64,000 bases of DNA from Clostridiales bacterium (GCA_004557735.1 SFFV01000010.1:4774-68773), one strand, 5' to 3'. Counted from the first letter of the stretch, positions 24,691-33,908 are shown. Translations and numbers: made by a program. The notes: generated by a model not told the origin, from the letters alone.

Positions 24691-24746
24691 TTTACGCGGA
24701 TTTTACACAATCGGGGTTTTCCTCTTTACATTCCATATAGTATGAT
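24691..24746 (+). promoter_or_regulatory. Pho-box repeats and promoter of phoB-phoR
   Basis: TTTACG (24691), TTTACA (24702) and TTTACA (24725) lie at relative positions 0, +11 and +34, ten bases before a TATGAT -10 box (24741-24746). The hexamers resemble the Firmicute PhoP box (TTAACA direct repeats, 11-bp period). The same spacing occurs before pstC at 49828-49867. Confidence 0.65.
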
Positions 24747-24776
24747 ATGCTCGATAAAATGAGAGGGGGCGTCCTT

Positions 24777-25448
24777 ATGATATATTGTGTGGAGGACGAC
24801 GCCAGCATCCGCGAACTGGTGCTTTATACGCTGCGCGCATCCGGCTTTGAGGCGCGGGGCTTTGCCGGGAGCGGCGCTTTCTGGGAGGCGATGTGCGAAC
24901 ATACGCCGGATCTTGTACTGCTTGACATCATGCTCCCCGGCGAGGACGGTCTGGAAATACTGAAAAAGCTGCGCTCCTCTCCGATCACGGAGCAGCTTCC
25001 CGTCATTCTTGCGACGGCCCGCGGCAGCGAGTACGACAAGGTCGTCGGGCTGGACACCGGCGCGGACGACTATCTCGCCAAGCCCTTCGGCATGATGGAA
25101 ATGGTCTCGCGCATCCGCGCGGTGCTGCGCCGCACGGCGCGGCAGCCGTCCGGCGTTCTCTCCTGCGGCGGCGTCACGCTCGACGAGGGCCGCCATACCG
25201 TCACGGTGAACGGCCGCCCCGTTTCGCTCACGCTCAAGGAGTACGAGCTTTTGAAGCTGTTTCTCGAAAATATCGGGCAGGTGTTCTCGCGCGAAGCGCT
25301 TCTCGCACGCGTGTGGGACGCCGATTACGTCGGGGAGACGCGCACCGTGGATGTGCACGTCGGAACGCTGCGCACAAAGCTTGCCGAATGCGGCGGGCTG
25401 ATCGAAACGGTGCGCGGCGTCGGTTATAAAATGGAGGGCGCGAAATGA
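24777..25448 (+). CDS. OmpR/PhoB-type response regulator, probable phosphate regulator
   Basis: The 223-residue protein has a receiver domain with acidic pocket EDD (6-8), phospho-acceptor D50 (LLDIMLPGEDG) and K102 (LAKPFGMM), then a winged-helix DNA-binding domain (VFSREALLARVWDADYVGETRTVDVHVGTLRTKL). It resembles PhoB/PhoP. The role is inferred from Pho-box repeats in its own promoter and in that of the pst operon. The start MIYCVEDD follows GAGAGGGGG; the 10-codon upstream extension is less likely. It overlaps its kinase by 4 bp. Confidence 0.85.
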   Translation: MIYCVEDDASIRELVLYTLRASGFEARGFAGSGAFWEAMCEHTPDLVLLDIMLPGEDGLEILKKLRSSPITEQLPVILATARGSEYDKVVGLDTGADDYLAKPFGMMEMVSRIRAVLRRTARQPSGVLSCGGVTLDEGRHTVTVNGRPVSLTLKEYELLKLFLENIGQVFSREALLARVWDADYVGETRTVDVHVGTLRTKLAECGGLIETVRGVGYKMEGAK

Positions 25449-26788
25449 GCCGGAAAATCTTCACCGCTATCTGGGGCGCGGCGCTCGCGGTGTTTCTCGC
25501 GTCGCTCGTCTTTATCATGGGCATATCGTATAACTACTTTACCGGCGTGCAGATGAAGCAGCTGCACGCGGAAACGGCGCTCGCCGCGCAGGGCGTGTCG
25601 CTCTGCGGCAAGGACTACTTTACCGGCCTTTCGACCGGCGATTACCGCGTCACCTGGGTCGGCGCGGACGGCACGGTGCTCTTCGACACCGAGGCGGACG
25701 CCTCGCGGATGGAAAACCATCTTGAACGCGAGGAGATCCGGGAGGCGCTCGAGACCGGCACGGGCGAGGCGCGCCGCTACTCCCCGACGCTCGCCGACCG
25801 CCAGCTTTACGCCGCGCAGCGGCTGCCGGACGGGACGGTGCTCCGTCTCTCGGTCGTGCAGCTCGCGCTCTGGTCGCTCGTGCTCGGGTTCGCGCAGCCG
25901 ATCTGCCTTGTGGCGCTGCTTGCGCTCGTGCTCTCGTTCCTGCTCGCCTCGCGGCTGACAAAAAAGATCGTCGCGCCCATCAACGCCATTGACCCGGACA
26001 ACCCGATGAAGTATTATGAAAGGGACGAGTACCGCGAGGTCGAGCCGCTTCTGCGGCGCATTGCCGCGCAGCAGGCGCAGCTCCGGCGCGACCGCGCCGA
26101 GATCGAGCGCGCCTCGCTCATCCGGCAGGAGTTCACGGCGAATGTTTCCCACGAGCTGAAAACGCCGCTGCACGCCATCTCCGGATATGCGGAGCTGCTC
26201 GAAAGCGGTCTCGCGAAGCCGGAGGACGTCAAGCCCTTCGCCGGAAAGATCCGCGCCGAATCCGGCCGCATGACGAAGCTCGTCGAGGATATCATCGATC
26301 TCACCCGGCTCGACGCGGGCGGCGAGGACTATGTGTTTGAGTCCTGCGATCTTCTCCGCATCGCGGAAAACGCCGTGGACAGCCTGGAAACGGAGGCCGC
26401 GGGCGCCAGCGTGACGCTCGCGCTCAAGGGTGTGAGCGCGCCGATGCAGGGCGTGCCGCAGCTTCTCCACAGCATCGTTTACAATCTCTGCGACAACGCC
26501 ATCAAGTACAACCGCCCCGGCGGGCGCGTCGATATCACCGTCACGCCGGAGGACGGCGCCGTCGTTCTCACCGTGAGCGACACCGGCGTCGGCATCCCGA
26601 AGGACAGCCAGAGCCGCATTTTCGAGCGGTTTTACCGCGTGGACAAGAGCCGCTCCAAGGCCGTCGGCGGCACGGGGCTTGGACTGTCCATCGTAAAGCA
26701 CGCCGCGCTCATCCAGAAGGCGGACATGCGCGTCGAGAGCGAGCCGGGCGAAGGCTCAACATTTACCGTGACGTTCCCGGAAAAATAA
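25445..26788 (+). CDS. Sensor histidine kinase, probable PhoR-type partner
   Basis: The 447-residue kinase has two membrane helices (about 9-29 and 141-168) flanking an extracellular domain of about 110 residues. It has no clear PAS domain, then the DHp box FTANVSHELKTPLHAISGYAEL with phospho-acceptor H236, and the ATPase domain (N box LCDNAIKYN, G1 SDTGVGIP, F box FERFYRVDKSRS, G2 GGTGLGLSIVKH). It is translated from an ATG overlapping the regulator's stop (ATGA). The phosphate link is inferred from the shared operon and Pho boxes. Confidence 0.88.
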   Translation: MSRKIFTAIWGAALAVFLASLVFIMGISYNYFTGVQMKQLHAETALAAQGVSLCGKDYFTGLSTGDYRVTWVGADGTVLFDTEADASRMENHLEREEIREALETGTGEARRYSPTLADRQLYAAQRLPDGTVLRLSVVQLALWSLVLGFAQPICLVALLALVLSFLLASRLTKKIVAPINAIDPDNPMKYYERDEYREVEPLLRRIAAQQAQLRRDRAEIERASLIRQEFTANVSHELKTPLHAISGYAELLESGLAKPEDVKPFAGKIRAESGRMTKLVEDIIDLTRLDAGGEDYVFESCDLLRIAENAVDSLETEAAGASVTLALKGVSAPMQGVPQLLHSIVYNLCDNAIKYNRPGGRVDITVTPEDGAVVLTVSDTGVGIPKDSQSRIFERFYRVDKSRSKAVGGTGLGLSIVKHAALIQKADMRVESEPGEGSTFTVTFPEK

Positions 26789-26868
26789 AAGGCAGCGCCG
26801 TCCGAAGCCCGCTCACCGCGGGTTTTCGGCGTATTGCGCCGTAAGATCTGATAACAAGGAGGAATAGT

Positions 26869-27666
26869 ATGCTCAATTTTAACGACAAAAAAGGCTTTAT
26901 CTGCGATATGGACGGCGTGATCTATCACGGCAACAAAATTCTCCCCGGCGTGCCGGAGTTTATCGACTGGCTGCAGCGCACCGGCAAGGAATATCTCTTT
27001 CTAACGAACAACAGCGGCTGTACGCCGCTCGAGCTGAAGCAAAAGCTCGCGCGCATGGGACTGGACGTGCCCGAGGCGCGGTTTTATACGAGCGCGCTCG
27101 CGACGGCGGCGTTCATCCGCGACCAGTCGCCGGGCTGCTCGGCTTACGTCATCGGCGAGGCGGGCCTTCTGAACGCCCTCTATGACGCGGGCATCACGAT
27201 GAACGACGTGAACCCCGACTATGTGATCGTCGGCGAGGGGCGGAACTACTCTCTCGACTCGCTCACGAAAGCGACGAATCTTGTTCTTGCGGGCGCAAAG
27301 CTCATCGGCGCGAACTCCGACCTCTCGGGTCCCATCGAAAAAGGCATCGCCCCGGCGTGCCGCGCGCTCATCGCGCCCATCGAGATGGCCACCGGCAAGC
27401 AGGCATACTTCTGCGGCAAGCCGAACCCGCTGATGATGCGCACCGGACTCAAGCGTCTCGGCTGCCACAGCGCCGAGGCCGTCATGGTCGGCGACCGGAT
27501 GGACACGGACGTTATCTCCGGCATGGAATGCGGCATGTCCACCGTGCTCGTCCTCTCCGGCATCTCCACGGAGGCGACGCTCGACGAATACGCCTACCGT
27601 CCCAGCGCGGTGCTCGACGGCGTCGGCGACATCGTCACCCTGGCCGAAGCCCAGCGCGCGGAATAA
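26869..27666 (+). CDS. HAD superfamily phosphatase (NagD/PNPase-like)
   Basis: The 265-residue protein is a type IIA HAD hydrolase. Motif I FICDMDGVIYHG (nucleophile Asp about residue 13), motif II FLTNNSGCTP, the CAP domain in the middle, motif III KPNPLMM and motif IV MVGDRMDTDVISG are all present. Relatives dephosphorylate nucleotides, sugar phosphates or 4-nitrophenyl phosphate. AAGGAGGAA precedes the start, and a terminator follows. Confidence 0.9.
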   Translation: MLNFNDKKGFICDMDGVIYHGNKILPGVPEFIDWLQRTGKEYLFLTNNSGCTPLELKQKLARMGLDVPEARFYTSALATAAFIRDQSPGCSAYVIGEAGLLNALYDAGITMNDVNPDYVIVGEGRNYSLDSLTKATNLVLAGAKLIGANSDLSGPIEKGIAPACRALIAPIEMATGKQAYFCGKPNPLMMRTGLKRLGCHSAEAVMVGDRMDTDVISGMECGMSTVLVLSGISTEATLDEYAYRPSAVLDGVGDIVTLAEAQRAE

Positions 27667-27667
27667 G

Positions 27668-27691
27668 GCCTCCCTTTGGGGAGGCTTTTTT
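27668..27691 (+). terminator. Intrinsic terminator of the HAD phosphatase gene
   Basis: GCCTCCC, TTT loop, GGGGAGGC and TTTTTT. Confidence 0.92.
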
Positions 27692-27703
27692 CCTCCCGGT
27701 CTT

Positions 27704-27719
27704 TTAAGACTTTTCTTAA
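27704..27719. promoter_or_regulatory. Candidate operator of the second two-component system
   Basis: TTAAGA-CTTT-TCTTAA is a perfect inverted repeat 37 bp before the response regulator start and just upstream of a possible -10 (TACACT near 27731). The position suits autoregulation. Confidence 0.5.
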
Positions 27720-27755
27720 TATTTTCCGATACACTCTGCTCCGGGGTGATTTGCC

Positions 27756-28427
27756 ATGCGAATTTTGGTCGCTGAGGACGAAAAGAATCTTAACCGCATT
27801 CTGACCGAGGCTCTGACCGACGAGGGATACAGCGTCGATCCCTGCTTTGACGGGCAGGAGGCGTGGGATGCGCTCGCGTGCGCGGAATACGACGTGCTCG
27901 TGCTCGATATCATGATGCCGCGCATGGACGGGCTGACGCTCGTGCGCGCTCTGCGCGAGAGCGGCAAAAACACGCCCGTGCTGTTCCTCACGTCGCGCGA
28001 CAGCGTCGAGGACAAGGTCGAGGGGCTGGAGACCGGCGCGGACTACTATCTCGTAAAGCCGTTCCACATGCAGGAGCTGCTCGCGGTCGTGCGCGTGATG
28101 GCGCGCAAATATACCGACACGCGCACGAACGTTTATACGATCGCCGATCTCTCCGTGGACGTGCGCGCGCACACGGCCGTCCGTGCCGGGCGCGTCATTG
28201 ACCTGACGGGCCGCGAATACGCCCTGCTTGAATACATGATCCGGAATAAAGGGGTCGTGCTCTCGCGCGAGCGCATTGAAAACAATCTCTGGAACTACGA
28301 CTACGAGGGCGGCACGAACGTCGTGGACGTGTACGTCGGGTACCTGCGCAAAAAGATCGACGCCGGATTTTCCAAAAAACTCATCCACACCGTGTGGGGC
28401 ACGGGCTGGGTGCTGCGGGAGGATTGA
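27756..28427 (+). CDS. OmpR-family response regulator
   Basis: The 223-residue protein has a receiver domain (EDE at 7-9, phospho-acceptor D51 in LDIMMPRMDG, K at VKPFHMQELL) and a winged-helix effector domain (GVVLSRERIENNLWNYDYEGGTNVVDVYVGYLRKKI). The target cannot be told. The partner kinase follows 2 bp after its stop. A palindrome at 27704-27719 may be its own operator. Confidence 0.93.
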   Translation: MRILVAEDEKNLNRILTEALTDEGYSVDPCFDGQEAWDALACAEYDVLVLDIMMPRMDGLTLVRALRESGKNTPVLFLTSRDSVEDKVEGLETGADYYLVKPFHMQELLAVVRVMARKYTDTRTNVYTIADLSVDVRAHTAVRAGRVIDLTGREYALLEYMIRNKGVVLSRERIENNLWNYDYEGGTNVVDVYVGYLRKKIDAGFSKKLIHTVWGTGWVLRED

Positions 28428-28429
28428 AT

Positions 28430-29770
28430 ATGTCGGCAAAATGGCGGATGGTCCTCTGGTTCACGCTGATGATGCTCCTGCTCGCGGCGGTCACGCTCAC
28501 GTTTGTGCTGGTCATGAACGGCTCGGTGATCGCCGATCCCGCTTCCCGGCTGGTAAAAACCGTAGCGGACTGCGCCGATGCCGTGGAATTTGACCACGGC
28601 GTATTCGAATGGGACGAGATGAAGGAGTACACGCGCGGCGTATACTGCACCTATTACGACGCGGAGGGGACGTATCTCCGCGGCGCCGTGCCGTTTGCGG
28701 AGCCGCTGGAGCTGCCGCTGCAAACCGGCTCGGTGCGGCCGGTCACTGCCGGCGGAAAAGACTGGCTCGTGTACGATTCCCATGTTGATATGTCGATCAC
28801 GGGGTTCTGGGTACGCGGCGTGATCTCTGCGGACGCCGCGGCGGGGCCGGGGCGCGTCATATTGCCGCTTGCCTGGTCGCTGCTGCCGGTTTTGCTGCTG
28901 CTCTCGGTCGGCGGCGGGTGGCTCATCGCGCGGGATTCGTTCCTCCCGCTCGAGCGCATCACCGAGGCTGCCGGCAGCATATCCGACGGCGACGATCTCT
29001 CCGCCCGGCTCGATCTCCGGCGCGGCCCGCGGGAGATGCGGCGGCTCGCCCACACGTTTGACGGCATGTTCGCCCGGCTCGAAACATCGTTCCTCTCCAA
29101 AAAGCAGTTCACCGCCGACGCCTCGCACGAGCTGCGCACGCCGGTGGCGGTGATCCTCGCCGAGTGCGACCGCGCGAAGCGCAAGGCGGAAACGAGAGAG
29201 GACTTTCTCGCCTCCATCGGCGTGATCGAGCAGCAGGGCAGCAAAATGAACGAGCTGATCGAGCAGCTCCTCTCGCTCACACGCATTCAGCAGGGGACGG
29301 AAAAATACCCGCTGCGCGTGTGCGATCTCTCCGGCTTTGTGGACGCCTGCTGCGACGAGTTCGTCCCCGCCGACGAGCGGGGCGTCACGCTTGCGACCGA
29401 CATCGCGCCCGGCATCCGGGCCGCATATAACCCCTCGCTCCTCTCGCGGGTGATGTTCAATCTGCTGCAGAACGCCTACAAATACGGCGCGGAAAACGGC
29501 CGCATCCTTGTTTCCCTCTTCCGCGAAAACGGCTGCGCCGTGATCTCCGTAAAAGACGACGGCCCCGGCATCCCCAAGGCGGAGCAGGAAAAAATCTGGC
29601 AGCGGTTTTACCGGTGCGACAGCGCCCGCGCCGAGGGCGGCACGGGTCTCGGTCTCTCGCTCGTGCGGGAGATCGCCCTTGTCCACCATGCCCGCGCCGA
29701 GGTCGTCAGCGAGCCGGGGCAGGGCAGCGATTTCCGCTTCGTGCTCCCGCCGGTCGATCCCGCGCAATAA
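28430..29770 (+). CDS. Sensor histidine kinase
   Basis: The 446-residue kinase has TM1 (about 8-29), an extracellular domain of about 110 residues, TM2 (about 143-166), a HAMP linker, DHp box FTADASHELRTPVAVILAECD with H233, and an ATPase domain (LLQNAYKYG, DDGPGIPKAE, FYRCDSARAEGGTGLGLSLV). The MSAKWRMVLW start follows GGGAGGATTG. A PepSY-like small protein gene lies 122 bp downstream, a common companion of this kinase type, so the signal may be at the envelope. Confidence 0.93.
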   Translation: MSAKWRMVLWFTLMMLLLAAVTLTFVLVMNGSVIADPASRLVKTVADCADAVEFDHGVFEWDEMKEYTRGVYCTYYDAEGTYLRGAVPFAEPLELPLQTGSVRPVTAGGKDWLVYDSHVDMSITGFWVRGVISADAAAGPGRVILPLAWSLLPVLLLLSVGGGWLIARDSFLPLERITEAAGSISDGDDLSARLDLRRGPREMRRLAHTFDGMFARLETSFLSKKQFTADASHELRTPVAVILAECDRAKRKAETREDFLASIGVIEQQGSKMNELIEQLLSLTRIQQGTEKYPLRVCDLSGFVDACCDEFVPADERGVTLATDIAPGIRAAYNPSLLSRVMFNLLQNAYKYGAENGRILVSLFRENGCAVISVKDDGPGIPKAEQEKIWQRFYRCDSARAEGGTGLGLSLVREIALVHHARAEVVSEPGQGSDFRFVLPPVDPAQ

Positions 29771-29892
29771 AAAAGTTATCGGTTTTTTCTTCCTTTTCAT
29801 TTTTCTCTTAGATTTCCTTTGTAAACTGCAGTCAGAATGAAAAAAGCCCCGGTCCCGAGGACAAGGGAGTATTTACAAAGGAGATCGAAATT

Positions 29893-30120
29893 ATGAAAAA
29901 CAACGTTTACGGACGGAATCTGACCGCCGCCGCCGCGCTGAGCGAGGCTGCCCGCAGCGCGGGTGTGAACGAGAGCGAGATCACCGGCGAAGAGATCACG
30001 CTCGACAACGGCTACTACGAAGTCCGCTTCACCAGCAACTGGCTGCAGTACGACTGCTACGTGGACGCCGCCACCGGCGATGTTCCCGGCATATCCGCCG
30101 CGCCCCTTCCCGCGGCCTGA
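29893..30120 (+). CDS. Small PepSY-like protein
   Basis: The 75-residue protein resembles one PepSY domain: an N-terminal helix (AAAALSEAARSAGVNESEIT), then a beta-hairpin (EITLDNGYYEVRFTSNWLQYDCYVDAATGDV) typical of PepSY units. It has no signal peptide, so it would be cytoplasmic, unlike most PepSY proteins. AAAGGAGATC precedes the ATG. The function is unknown; its location suggests a link to the kinase upstream. Confidence 0.75.
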   Translation: MKNNVYGRNLTAAAALSEAARSAGVNESEITGEEITLDNGYYEVRFTSNWLQYDCYVDAATGDVPGISAAPLPAA

Positions 30121-30139
30121 CGGTCCCGGAAAAGACAGC

Positions 30140-30173
30140 AAACCGGCGCTCTCCCTTCCGGGAGGCGCCGGTT
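30140..30173. terminator. Bidirectional terminator between convergent genes
   Basis: AAACCGGCGC...CTCCC pairs with GGGAGGCGCCGGTTT around TTCC, 20 bp after both stop codons. Confidence 0.85.
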
Positions 30174-30192
30174 TATTGATGGGAACATCCGA

Positions 30193-31554
30193 TCAGGCGG
30201 CGGCAGCTTTTGCTTCGAGCGTCGCCCTGAACGGCTTTTTGCGGATGATGAAATAGCACACGATGTGCGCCGCCGTGGAGAGGATCCAAGAGATCGGATA
30301 GGACACATACAGGCTCTCGAGCGTGCCGACGCCCGCAAACACCGTATACACCCAGAGGATACGGAACACGCACGCGCCGACGAACGTCACCGCCGCGGAG
30401 AGCATGCTGTAACCGAGACCGCGGTTCACGCCGGACATGGCCGCCATCGTCCCGTCGAGCGAGTAGGTCGTGCAGACGATCATCATGCGGATAAACGCCG
30501 CCTGCAGCTCCGTTTCGCCCGAGGTATAGAGCCCCAGCACCTGCCGCCGGAACACGACCACGGGCACCGTCAGTACGCCGGTCAAGATCACGACGAGCGC
30601 CATGGACCACCGGGCGACGGCGCGCGAGCGCTCATACTCCTGCGCGCCGACGTTCTGGCTCACGGCGGTGGTGGCGGCCTGCATCACGGCGTCCGACGGG
30701 CAGTAGAGCAGGCCCTCGACGCTCACGCACGCGCTGTTGCCGGCGATGACCGCCGCGCCGAACGAGTTGACCGAGGCCTGAATGATGAAGTTGGAAATGG
30801 AGAAGAGCGAGCCCTGGATACCGGCGGGAATGCCGATCTTCATCATTTTCCGGAACACACGGCCGGAGAAACGCAGCTCCTTAAGGCGCATCTCCTGCGA
30901 GCGCAGGAGACAGCGCACCGTGAGGAAGCCGGACACGCACAGGCTGAGCACCGTGGCCAGGGCGACGCCCGCAACGTCGATGCCGACGACGAGCACGAAG
31001 AAGAGATTCATCATCACGTTCAGCACGCCGGCAACGGCGAGATAGATGAGCGGCTGGCGCGTGTTGCCGAGCGCGCGCAGCGCCGCGGCGGAGAAGTTAT
31101 ACAGCGCCATGACCGGCAGGCCGAGGAAGTAGATGCGCAGATACACCGCGGCGAGCGGCAGCACCTCGTCCGGGCTGCCGACAAGCCGCAGCAGCGGCAC
31201 CGTGAGCACAAGGCCGATCACGCCGGTGATCACGCCGCCGACCACGCCGGTGATGAGCGTTGTGGCCACGGCGCGGCGCAGCTTGTCGGTCTGGTTCGCG
31301 CCGTAATACCGCGCGCAGAGCACGCCGCCGCCCGTGGCAAGACCCATAAGAACATTGATGATCAGATTGATCATCGCGCCGTTCGCGCCGACCGCCGCCA
31401 TGGAATGCGGCCGCCCGAACCGTCCGACAACGATGAGGTCGGCGGCGTTGAACGCGATCTGCAGCATGGTCGAGAGCATCAGCGGCAGGATAAACTGCAA
31501 AAGCTCCGGCAGGAGCGGGCCTTTTGTCATATTGATCTCAAATCTTTTTTTCAT
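30193..31554 (-). CDS. MATE family efflux transporter
   Basis: The 453-residue protein has twelve predicted membrane segments and the MATE plan of two related halves: LLQFILPLMLSTMLQIAFNAADLIVVGRFG in the first and IKLGIPAGIQG-like KIGIPAGIQGSLFSISNFIIQ in the second. These transporters export drugs or metabolites using Na+ or H+ gradients; the substrate is unknown. The start MKKRFEINMTKG is supported by GGAGGAGGG. The in-frame extension further upstream is unlikely to be translated. Confidence 0.92.
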   Translation of the reverse strand: MKKRFEINMTKGPLLPELLQFILPLMLSTMLQIAFNAADLIVVGRFGRPHSMAAVGANGAMINLIINVLMGLATGGGVLCARYYGANQTDKLRRAVATTLITGVVGGVITGVIGLVLTVPLLRLVGSPDEVLPLAAVYLRIYFLGLPVMALYNFSAAALRALGNTRQPLIYLAVAGVLNVMMNLFFVLVVGIDVAGVALATVLSLCVSGFLTVRCLLRSQEMRLKELRFSGRVFRKMMKIGIPAGIQGSLFSISNFIIQASVNSFGAAVIAGNSACVSVEGLLYCPSDAVMQAATTAVSQNVGAQEYERSRAVARWSMALVVILTGVLTVPVVVFRRQVLGLYTSGETELQAAFIRMMIVCTTYSLDGTMAAMSGVNRGLGYSMLSAAVTFVGACVFRILWVYTVFAGVGTLESLYVSYPISWILSTAAHIVCYFIIRKKPFRATLEAKAAAA

Positions 31555-31714
31555 TTGCCCTCCTCCGTGCAAACAACCATATAAATAGGCAGCACCTGTA
31601 GAATGACCGTATAACAGAAAGAACACGAAAAAAATCCGAAAATTTTCTCCGTGTCCGCCTATACTATTCTCAGTTTGCAAAAAATTCAAGTACCTTCGGA
31701 AAATTATCCGTTCT

Positions 31715-31752
31715 GGATAGAAAGCGGCGGGTTTTCCCGCTGCTTTCTATCC
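31715..31752. terminator. Long stem-loop after the AIM24 gene
   Basis: GGATAGAAAGCGGCGGG (31715-31731) and its reverse complement (31736-31752) form a 17-bp stem with a TTTT loop, 18 bp after the AIM24 stop codon at 31770. Confidence 0.75.
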
Positions 31753-31769
31753 ATTTTGCTGTGTGAGCG

Positions 31770-32450
31770 TCAGTCGGATTTCGCCGGAAGATACGGGATG
31801 AGCGCGCTCGCAAAAGCGGGCAGCGCCATCGTCTGCAATACGACGCGCCCCGGTCCGGTGACGACGGTATTGAAAAGTCCCTCGCCGCCGAAGAGGATGT
31901 TTTTCGCGCCGCGGACGGTCTGGACGTCGATCCGACAGGTGGCGTCCATCATGGCGAGATTGCCGGTGTCCACAACGATCTGCTGTCCCGGCGCGAGCGT
32001 GTACTCGACCGCCGAGCCGTCGATCTCGAGGAACGCCATGCCGCGGCCGGACAGCCTCTGCATGATGAAGCCCTCGCCGCCGAAGAAACCGGCGCCGGCC
32101 TTTTTCTGGAAGTGGACGGACAGCTCCACGCCCGGCGTTGCGGCAAGAAACGCGCTCTTCTGCGCGATGACGGGCATATCCGGCGTGATCTCCACGGCGC
32201 GGATGGCGCCCGGGAAGCTCGAAGCAAAGGCGATCATGCCGGGGCCGCTCTCGGCGGTATAGGTGTTCTGGAAAAGGCTCTCGCCGCCGAACATCCGGCC
32301 GAGCGCCTTGCCAAGCCCGCCGGCTCCGGTCTCCATGCGCATGTTGGCGCTCATCCAGACCATCGAGCCGCGCTCGGTGATCATGCTCTCGCCCGGTTCC
32401 AGATGGCAGATGACAACGGGCATCGGCTCGCCCTGAATGTTGTATTTCAT
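31770..32450 (-). CDS. AIM24/TIGR00266 family protein
   Basis: The 226-residue protein begins MKYNIQGEPMPVVICHLEPGESMITERGSMVWMS, the family's opening, and contains the glycine-rich repeats GLGKALGRMFGGESLFQNTYTA and FFGGEGFIMQRLSGRGMAFLEIDG. It forms a double beta-sandwich and is widespread in bacteria; the mitochondrial relative is Aim24. The bacterial function is not established. AGGAGGAAACAGC precedes the start. Confidence 0.88.
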   Translation of the reverse strand: MKYNIQGEPMPVVICHLEPGESMITERGSMVWMSANMRMETGAGGLGKALGRMFGGESLFQNTYTAESGPGMIAFASSFPGAIRAVEITPDMPVIAQKSAFLAATPGVELSVHFQKKAGAGFFGGEGFIMQRLSGRGMAFLEIDGSAVEYTLAPGQQIVVDTGNLAMMDATCRIDVQTVRGAKNILFGGEGLFNTVVTGPGRVVLQTMALPAFASALIPYLPAKSD

Positions 32451-32477
32451 GCTGTTTCCTCCTTATGCTTTTAAGCA

Positions 32478-32506
32478 AAGCGGCGAAGGGATCCCCTCGC
32501 CGCTTT
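32478..32506 (-). terminator. Stem-loop after asnS
   Basis: AAGCGGCGA pairs with TCGCCGCTT around a GC-rich centre, between the asnS stop and the start of the AIM24 gene. Confidence 0.7.
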
Positions 32507-32513
32507 TATCGTT

Positions 32514-33908
32514 TCAGAAGTCGGCGTTGCCGACGGTGCGCGGATGCAGCTCCACGTCGCGGATGTTGGAAATGCCGGTCAGGTACATGACCATGCGCTC
32601 AAAGCCGAGACCGAAGCCGGCGTGGCGGCAGGAGCCGTAGCGCCGCAGATCGAGATACCACCAGTAATCCTCCTCGTTGAGGCCAAGCTCCTTCATGCGC
32701 GCGGTGAGCAGGTCGAGCCGCTCCTCGCGCTGCGAGCCGCCGATGATCTCGCCGATGCCCGGCACGAGGCAGTCCGCCGCGGCGACGGTTTTCCCGTCGT
32801 CGTTCAACCGCATATAGAACGCCTTGATCTCCTTCGGGTAATCGGTGACGAACACGGGCTTTTTGAAGATCTCCTCGGTGAGATAGCGCTCGTGCTCGGT
32901 CTGGAGATCGACGCCCCAGGAAACGGGGTAGTCGAACGCCTTGCCGGATTTTTGCAGCAGCTCCACGGCCTCGGTATAGGTCACGCGGCCGAACGCGCTG
33001 TCGCGCACGTGCTCGAGCCGCCCGCGCAGACCCTTATCGACAAATTTCGTGAAGAATTCGATCTCCTGCGGACATTTTTCGAGCACGGCGGAGATGATGT
33101 ATTTGACCATTTCCTCCATGACGACGAGATCGCCGTCCAGATCGCAGAACGCCATTTCCGGCTCGATCATCCAGAACTCGGCGGCATGGCGCTGGGTGTT
33201 GGAGTTCTCGGCGCGGAACGTCGGCCCGAAGGTGTACACGTCGCCGAACGCCATGGCGAAGTTTTCGGCGTTGAGCTGGCCGGATACGGTCAGGCTCGTG
33301 CGCTTGCCGAAGAAGTCCTTGGAGTAATCGACCTTTCCGTCCGGCGTGCGCGGCGGGTTATCGATATCGAGCGTGGTGACCTGGAACATCTCGCCGGCAC
33401 CCTCGCAGTCGGAGCCGGTGATGATGGGGGTGTTCACATACACAAAGCCGCGGCTCTGGAAAAACTCATGCACGGCGGCGGCGGCGACGCTGCGCACGCG
33501 GAACGCCGCGGAAAAGAGATTCGTGCGCGGCCGGAGATGCTGGATCGTGCGCAGATACTCGACGCTGTGGCGCTTTTTCTGCAGCGGGTAGTCCGGCGAG
33601 GAAACGCCCTCGACCGTGACGGTCTCGGCCTTGAGCTCGAACGGCTGGGGGGCCTCCGGCGTGAGGACGAGCGTGCCCTCGGCAATGAACGCCGCGCCGA
33701 CGTTCTGGCGGACGATCTCGTCGTAATTGGCGACCTTCTCGCGCTCGAGCACGACCTGCAGCCCCTTGAAGGCGCTGCCGTCGTTCAGCTCGAGAAAGCC
33801 GAAATTCTTCATATCGCGGATCGTGCGCGCCCAGCCGCAGACGGTGATGTGCTGAGCGTCAAACGCGGAGGCGTTCGTCCACAGTTCTTTGATCTTGGTT
33901 CGTTTCAT
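32514..33908 (-). CDS. asnS: Asparaginyl-tRNA synthetase
   Basis: This class IIb synthetase has 464 residues: an N-terminal OB-fold anticodon-binding domain (ITVCGWARTIRDMKNFGFLELNDGSAFKGLQVVLE), motif 2 (FRAENSNTQRHAAEFWMIEPEMAF) and motif 3 (GFGLGFERMVMYLTGISNIRDV). HAAEFW marks AsnRS rather than AspRS. It has its own near-consensus promoter and no visible T-box. Its presence means the cell can charge tRNA-Asn directly. Confidence 0.97.
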   Translation of the reverse strand: MKRTKIKELWTNASAFDAQHITVCGWARTIRDMKNFGFLELNDGSAFKGLQVVLEREKVANYDEIVRQNVGAAFIAEGTLVLTPEAPQPFELKAETVTVEGVSSPDYPLQKKRHSVEYLRTIQHLRPRTNLFSAAFRVRSVAAAAVHEFFQSRGFVYVNTPIITGSDCEGAGEMFQVTTLDIDNPPRTPDGKVDYSKDFFGKRTSLTVSGQLNAENFAMAFGDVYTFGPTFRAENSNTQRHAAEFWMIEPEMAFCDLDGDLVVMEEMVKYIISAVLEKCPQEIEFFTKFVDKGLRGRLEHVRDSAFGRVTYTEAVELLQKSGKAFDYPVSWGVDLQTEHERYLTEEIFKKPVFVTDYPKEIKAFYMRLNDDGKTVAAADCLVPGIGEIIGGSQREERLDLLTARMKELGLNEEDYWWYLDLRRYGSCRHAGFGLGFERMVMYLTGISNIRDVELHPRTVGNADF

